Shown one piece after another: positions 6,535 to 8,041 of a stretch of DNA of 8,041 nt. A program made the translations under genes and the position numbers. Under the pieces are notes generated by a model, which was not told the DNA's origin, did not search any database, and saw only the letters and a list, made by a program, of their open reading frames with translations. The first letter of the stretch is position 1. The number at the start of each line of letters is the position of its first letter. The stretch lies in NCBI GenBank assembly GCA_030606095.1, contig JAUWHC010000101.1, forward strand, positions 1 to 8,041. Reading direction: 5' to 3'. This DNA is from Promethearchaeota archaeon. Its GTDB lineage: Archaea; Asgardarchaeota; Lokiarchaeia; Sigyniarchaeales; SOKP01.

Positions 6535-6677
6535 ATTAATTTGAAAGTCTTTTCCAATAGTGCTTAGATGAAAGTTAATTTTCTAATTTTCCAAAGGTGC
6601 GATTTATTTGTAATTTGAAGGCAAAATTCACTCCATTCTATGAAATCAAATATAAAGAATATTTTTTTAATTCAAAA

Positions 6678-6733
6678 TAGTATGGATTATCTTAACTAAA
6701 ATAAAACTTTAATAATTAAAGTAGTATAGATTA
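6678..6733. repeat. Imperfect direct repeat flanking an inverted repeat
   Basis: Two copies of TAGTAT(G/A)GATTA at 6678-6689 and 6722-6733 match at 11 of 12 positions and are spaced 44 bp start to start. The interval contains the perfect 7-bp inverted repeat with a one-base centre at 6707-6721. The arrangement could be a protein-binding region or chance in low-complexity DNA. Confidence 0.4.
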
Positions 6734-6747
6734 CACATACAATATTA

Positions 6748-6766
6748 AAATAAGAATGAGAAAGTT
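6748..6766 (-). terminator. T-rich terminator candidate downstream of rpoD
   Basis: On the minus strand, about 52 nt past the rpoD stop, the sequence runs TTTCTCATTCTTATTTTAA. It has repeated T blocks and no clear stem, as in archaeal intrinsic terminators. If used, it would separate rpoD from rpl18e transcription. Evidence is compositional only. Confidence 0.3.
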
Positions 6767-6817
6767 ATTTAAATATGATCTTTAGCCTTTTTGATGTATT
6801 AATATATTCTTGATTGA

Positions 6818-7657
6818 CTATGATTCCATCTCAAGTTCCTCTAATTTTAATACAAACTCATCAGTTTTTTCATTAAAAACCTCGAACACCTTTCTGAATA
6901 ATACATCAAAAGGTAAAACACCATCGCTCTCTACTGAAAAGATATATACATCTTTCTTTGGAACTACTTTAATCCTGCCATTACTATTTTTCTCACAAGA
7001 CATACATAAAGTGCAAGATTTCCAATAATCCTCTTTTAGTTTTAAAGAATCATTGTTAGTTAATTCAAATAGCTTTTTGGGGCACATTTTAACTAATTTT
7101 TTTTTCTCCTCTAGGTCTTTAAACTCATTTGCATCAAACTCAACTATGGGATAATGTCTGTAAGCCACATTTGATACAGCTTGCCACTTTGCGTGATTTT
7201 TAGCGAAACCTAAGATTGCGTAAGCTTCAATAATGATTTTATCGTTCTTATCAATCTTGACAATTGGGATGTATGGATCAACTGGTACGATCTTAGGGTC
7301 GTTCGAAATTAAATCACCCGAGTAAATATCTAATGGTGCATTAGTAGTATTTGTAATTTCGCACGTTAAAGAGACTTGGCATAAGGGACATCCATATCCT
7401 AAACACTCGCACTCGTGAGGTAGCTTATATACATCTAAATCTGTTTTCAGAGGAATTAAACCAAGTCTATGAGATATGATCTCGTCGTAAAGCGGACTAT
7501 CATTTCTTAAGATGATTATTTCATCAATTGCCATAACAGGAATCTCACTTAGTAGTATTCTACGTATAGAATTAATCATTTCAGTAGAAACACCTTCTGT
7601 TACAAATATTATTTTATGTTCGCTTTTTTTAAGAACATCGAGTTTTAGAGGGCTCAT
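6818..7657 (-). CDS. rpoD: DNA-directed RNA polymerase subunit Rpo3 (RpoD)
   Basis: The archaeal counterpart of eukaryotic RPB3/AC40 and of the bacterial alpha N-terminal domain. It pairs with Rpo11 (RpoL) to form the platform for polymerase assembly. The 279-residue length is normal for the long form. Residues 27-39 (MINSIRRILLSEI) and 60-70 (IISHRLGLIPL) are the alpha-motif dimerisation signatures. Cys83, Cys85, Cys90 and Cys93 form a zinc-loop pattern like that of RPB3. Residues about 188-224 form a ferredoxin-like insert with Cys192, Cys215, Cys218 and Cys221 (CX22CX2CX2C), expected to hold an iron-sulfur cluster as in other archaeal RpoD proteins. The C-terminal PFDVLFRKVFEVFNEKTDEFV returns to the dimer domain. 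It is usually preceded by rps13-rps4-rps11 and directly followed by rpl18e; here glyA precedes it and a 352-bp spacer follows. The start ATG at 7657 matches the family N-terminus. Confidence 0.97.
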   Translation of the reverse strand: MSPLKLDVLKKSEHKIIFVTEGVSTEMINSIRRILLSEIPVMAIDEIIILRNDSPLYDEIISHRLGLIPLKTDLDVYKLPHECECLGYGCPLCQVSLTCEITNTTNAPLDIYSGDLISNDPKIVPVDPYIPIVKIDKNDKIIIEAYAILGFAKNHAKWQAVSNVAYRHYPIVEFDANEFKDLEEKKKLVKMCPKKLFELTNNDSLKLKEDYWKSCTLCMSCEKNSNGRIKVVPKKDVYIFSVESDGVLPFDVLFRKVFEVFNEKTDEFVLKLEELEMES

Positions 7658-7678
7658 AGTACTAATCTCTCATACTTT

Positions 7679-7709
7679 TGTAAATACTGTGTAAATACTT
7701 GTAGAAATG
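7679..7709. repeat. 11-bp-period tandem repeat upstream of rpoD
   Basis: TGTAAATACT occurs exactly at 7679-7688 and 7690-7699, and a degenerate third unit (TGTAGAAATG) follows at 7700-7709, so the period is about one helical turn. On the rpoD strand the unit reads AGTATTTACA. It lies 22-52 bp before the rpoD ATG, so depending on which TATA box is used it falls in the 5' leader or at the start site. It may be an operator, an RNA element or chance. Confidence 0.5.
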
Positions 7710-7710
7710 C

Positions 7711-7740
7711 GTAATTTAAGATAAATTTTACTATTTAAGT
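7711..7740 (-). promoter_or_regulatory. Candidate rpoD promoter
   Basis: Three TATA-like boxes lie in tandem on the minus strand: CTTAAATAG at 7731-7739, AAATTTATC at about 7720-7728 and CTTAAATTAC at 7711-7720. They would place the start between about 7709 and 7689, giving leaders of roughly 32 to 52 nt. I cannot tell which one is used. A weak GAGAG lies about 9-13 nt before the ATG. Confidence 0.4.
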
Positions 7741-7761
7741 AAAAAAAAGTAAATAAAAGAA
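7738..7761 (-). terminator. glyA oligo-T terminator
   Basis: Directly after the glyA stop, the minus strand reads TCTTTTATTTAC followed by eight consecutive T (7748-7741). This strong T-rich tract, without a stem, is the typical intrinsic terminator of archaeal polymerase. It indicates that glyA and rpoD are separate transcripts, although only about 100 bp lie between them. Confidence 0.55.
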
Positions 7762-8041
7762 TTAAAAAAATTTCATGTATTCATGCGCTTTATTTGGAGA
7801 TTGAAAGCAATACTTAATTTCTTGAAAATCTTTTCTAAACTCCAATACAGCTTGTTTGACTTTCTTAGGATCCTTTTTATCAATCAACAAATCTTTGAAA
7901 AATTCTGCGATATCAACCATTTCACTTTTGCCCATTCCAAGACGTGTAACTTCTGAAGTTCCTAACCTTAAACCACCTGGGTTTTGATAGTGTCGTCCTT
8001 GTGCGATATCCCAAGGTAAGAGGTTTCTATTAATGATGATG
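7762..8041 (-). CDS. glyA: Serine hydroxymethyltransferase, C-terminal part (runs off right edge)
   Basis: The last 92 codons and stop of a minus-strand gene whose start lies beyond the right edge. The enzyme is PLP-dependent and interconverts serine and glycine with a tetrahydropterin one-carbon carrier (tetrahydrofolate, or tetrahydromethanopterin in many archaea). The visible part includes IINRNLLPWD, then NPGGLRLGTSEVTRLGMG with the conserved arginine (fragment residue 25, within GLRLGT) that in the family binds the substrate carboxylate. A C-terminal helical region (EMVDIAEFFKDLL) follows, ending in an EYMKFF tail. The TSEVTRLGMG form is the archaeal type; bacteria typically have TPAxTxRG. 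The PLP lysine is not in the window. The reading frame is open to the edge. It sits just upstream of rpoD, where ribosomal protein genes rps13-rps4-rps11 are usual in archaea. Confidence 0.93.
   Translation of the reverse strand, partial: IIINRNLLPWDIAQGRHYQNPGGLRLGTSEVTRLGMGKSEMVDIAEFFKDLLIDKKDPKKVKQAVLEFRKDFQEIKYCFQSPNKAHEYMKFF

Larger units (their letters stand above)
6466..6817. other. 352-bp gene-free spacer inside the rpoD-rpl18e cluster
   Basis: I find no supported coding region on either strand; the best plus-strand start (6568) gives only 16 codons. No tRNA or box C/D RNA signature is evident. It contains the rpl18e promoter candidate near 6521-6534, a perfect inverted repeat at 6707-6721 (CTTTAAT-A-ATTAAAG) and an imperfect 12-bp direct repeat (TAGTATGGATTA at 6678-6689 and TAGTATAGATTA at 6722-6733, one mismatch, 44-bp period). 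T-rich minus-strand sequence at about 6748-6766 could terminate rpoD. A structured or lineage-specific RNA cannot be excluded by eye. Confidence 0.6.

Noticed and set aside
6564..6575. Box C-like TAGATGA in the spacer, considered as a C/D guide RNA
   Set aside because: It mismatches the RTGATGA consensus and no CTGA D box follows at a suitable distance.
6568..6618. Mini-ORF of 16 codons in the spacer upstream of rpl18e
   Set aside because: It is too short, has no ribosome-binding site or recognisable motif, and is on the strand opposite to the flanking genes.
6810..7028. Plus-strand open frame of 72 codons at the rpoD 3' end
   Set aside because: It is almost entirely antisense to conserved rpoD coding sequence, is serine-rich with low complexity and has no family match, despite a TATA-like stretch at 6766-6775.
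7512..7694. Plus-strand open frame of 60 codons opposite the rpoD start
   Set aside because: It is antisense to the conserved rpoD N-terminus and composed of hydrophobic/serine shadow sequence.
1..8041. CRISPR array, insertion sequence, tRNA/rRNA or toxin-antitoxin/defence module
   Set aside because: No long regularly spaced repeats, transposase, T-loop or anticodon-arm signature, or defence-family motifs were seen; a lone PIN-like Mut7-C gene without an antitoxin-like partner on its strand does not make a toxin system.

Overview
The window comes from an AT-rich archaeal genome. The evidence is the set of information-processing genes: eL18 (absent from bacteria), archaeal-type uL13 and uS9, and Rpo3/RpoD, the archaeal and eukaryotic RPB3-like RNA polymerase subunit. 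AT-rich TATA-like elements and weak or absent Shine-Dalgarno sequences fit this. The low GC content, an FmdE-like protein and the unusual fragmentation of the ribosomal/RNAP cluster would suit an Asgard (Lokiarchaeia-like) or similar uncultivated lineage, but no single gene here proves that placement.

Layout from left to right. A partial FmdE-family gene (minus strand) runs off the left edge. It is divergent from a Mut7-C/PIN-like putative RNase (plus). That gene's stop codon directly abuts the stop of a 76-residue TPR-like helical protein (minus), which lies downstream of a Gfo/Idh/MocA oxidoreductase (minus). Next come the last two shikimate-pathway genes, head to head: chorismate synthase aroC (minus) and EPSP synthase aroA (plus), which share a 176-bp promoter region. 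aroA converges on a ribosomal cluster on the minus strand, transcribed in the order rpl18e, rpl13, rps9. A 352-bp spacer with no supported gene separates this from rpoD (minus). The right edge holds the 3' end of glyA (serine hydroxymethyltransferase, minus), with a strong T-rich terminator candidate before rpoD.

Functional reading. aroA and aroC carry out consecutive reactions (shikimate-3-phosphate to EPSP to chorismate) and are probably co-regulated from the shared intergenic region. rpoD, rpl18e, rpl13 and rps9 are the middle of the conserved archaeal cluster rps13-rps4-rps11-rpoD-rpl18e-rpl13-rps9-rpoN-rpoK. Here both flanks are missing and the cluster is split by a spacer. RpoD keeps both an RPB3-like cysteine loop and a four-cysteine ferredoxin-like domain. 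The oxidoreductase has a cysteine-rich loop and a probable helical insertion, and its substrate is unknown.

I see no mobile element, CRISPR array, tRNA, rRNA or defence system. Most of the window is core metabolism and translation. The points worth a second look are the fragmented operon, the gene-free spacer and its repeats, the rpoD upstream repeat, the cysteine-rich oxidoreductase and the small TPR/MIT-like protein.
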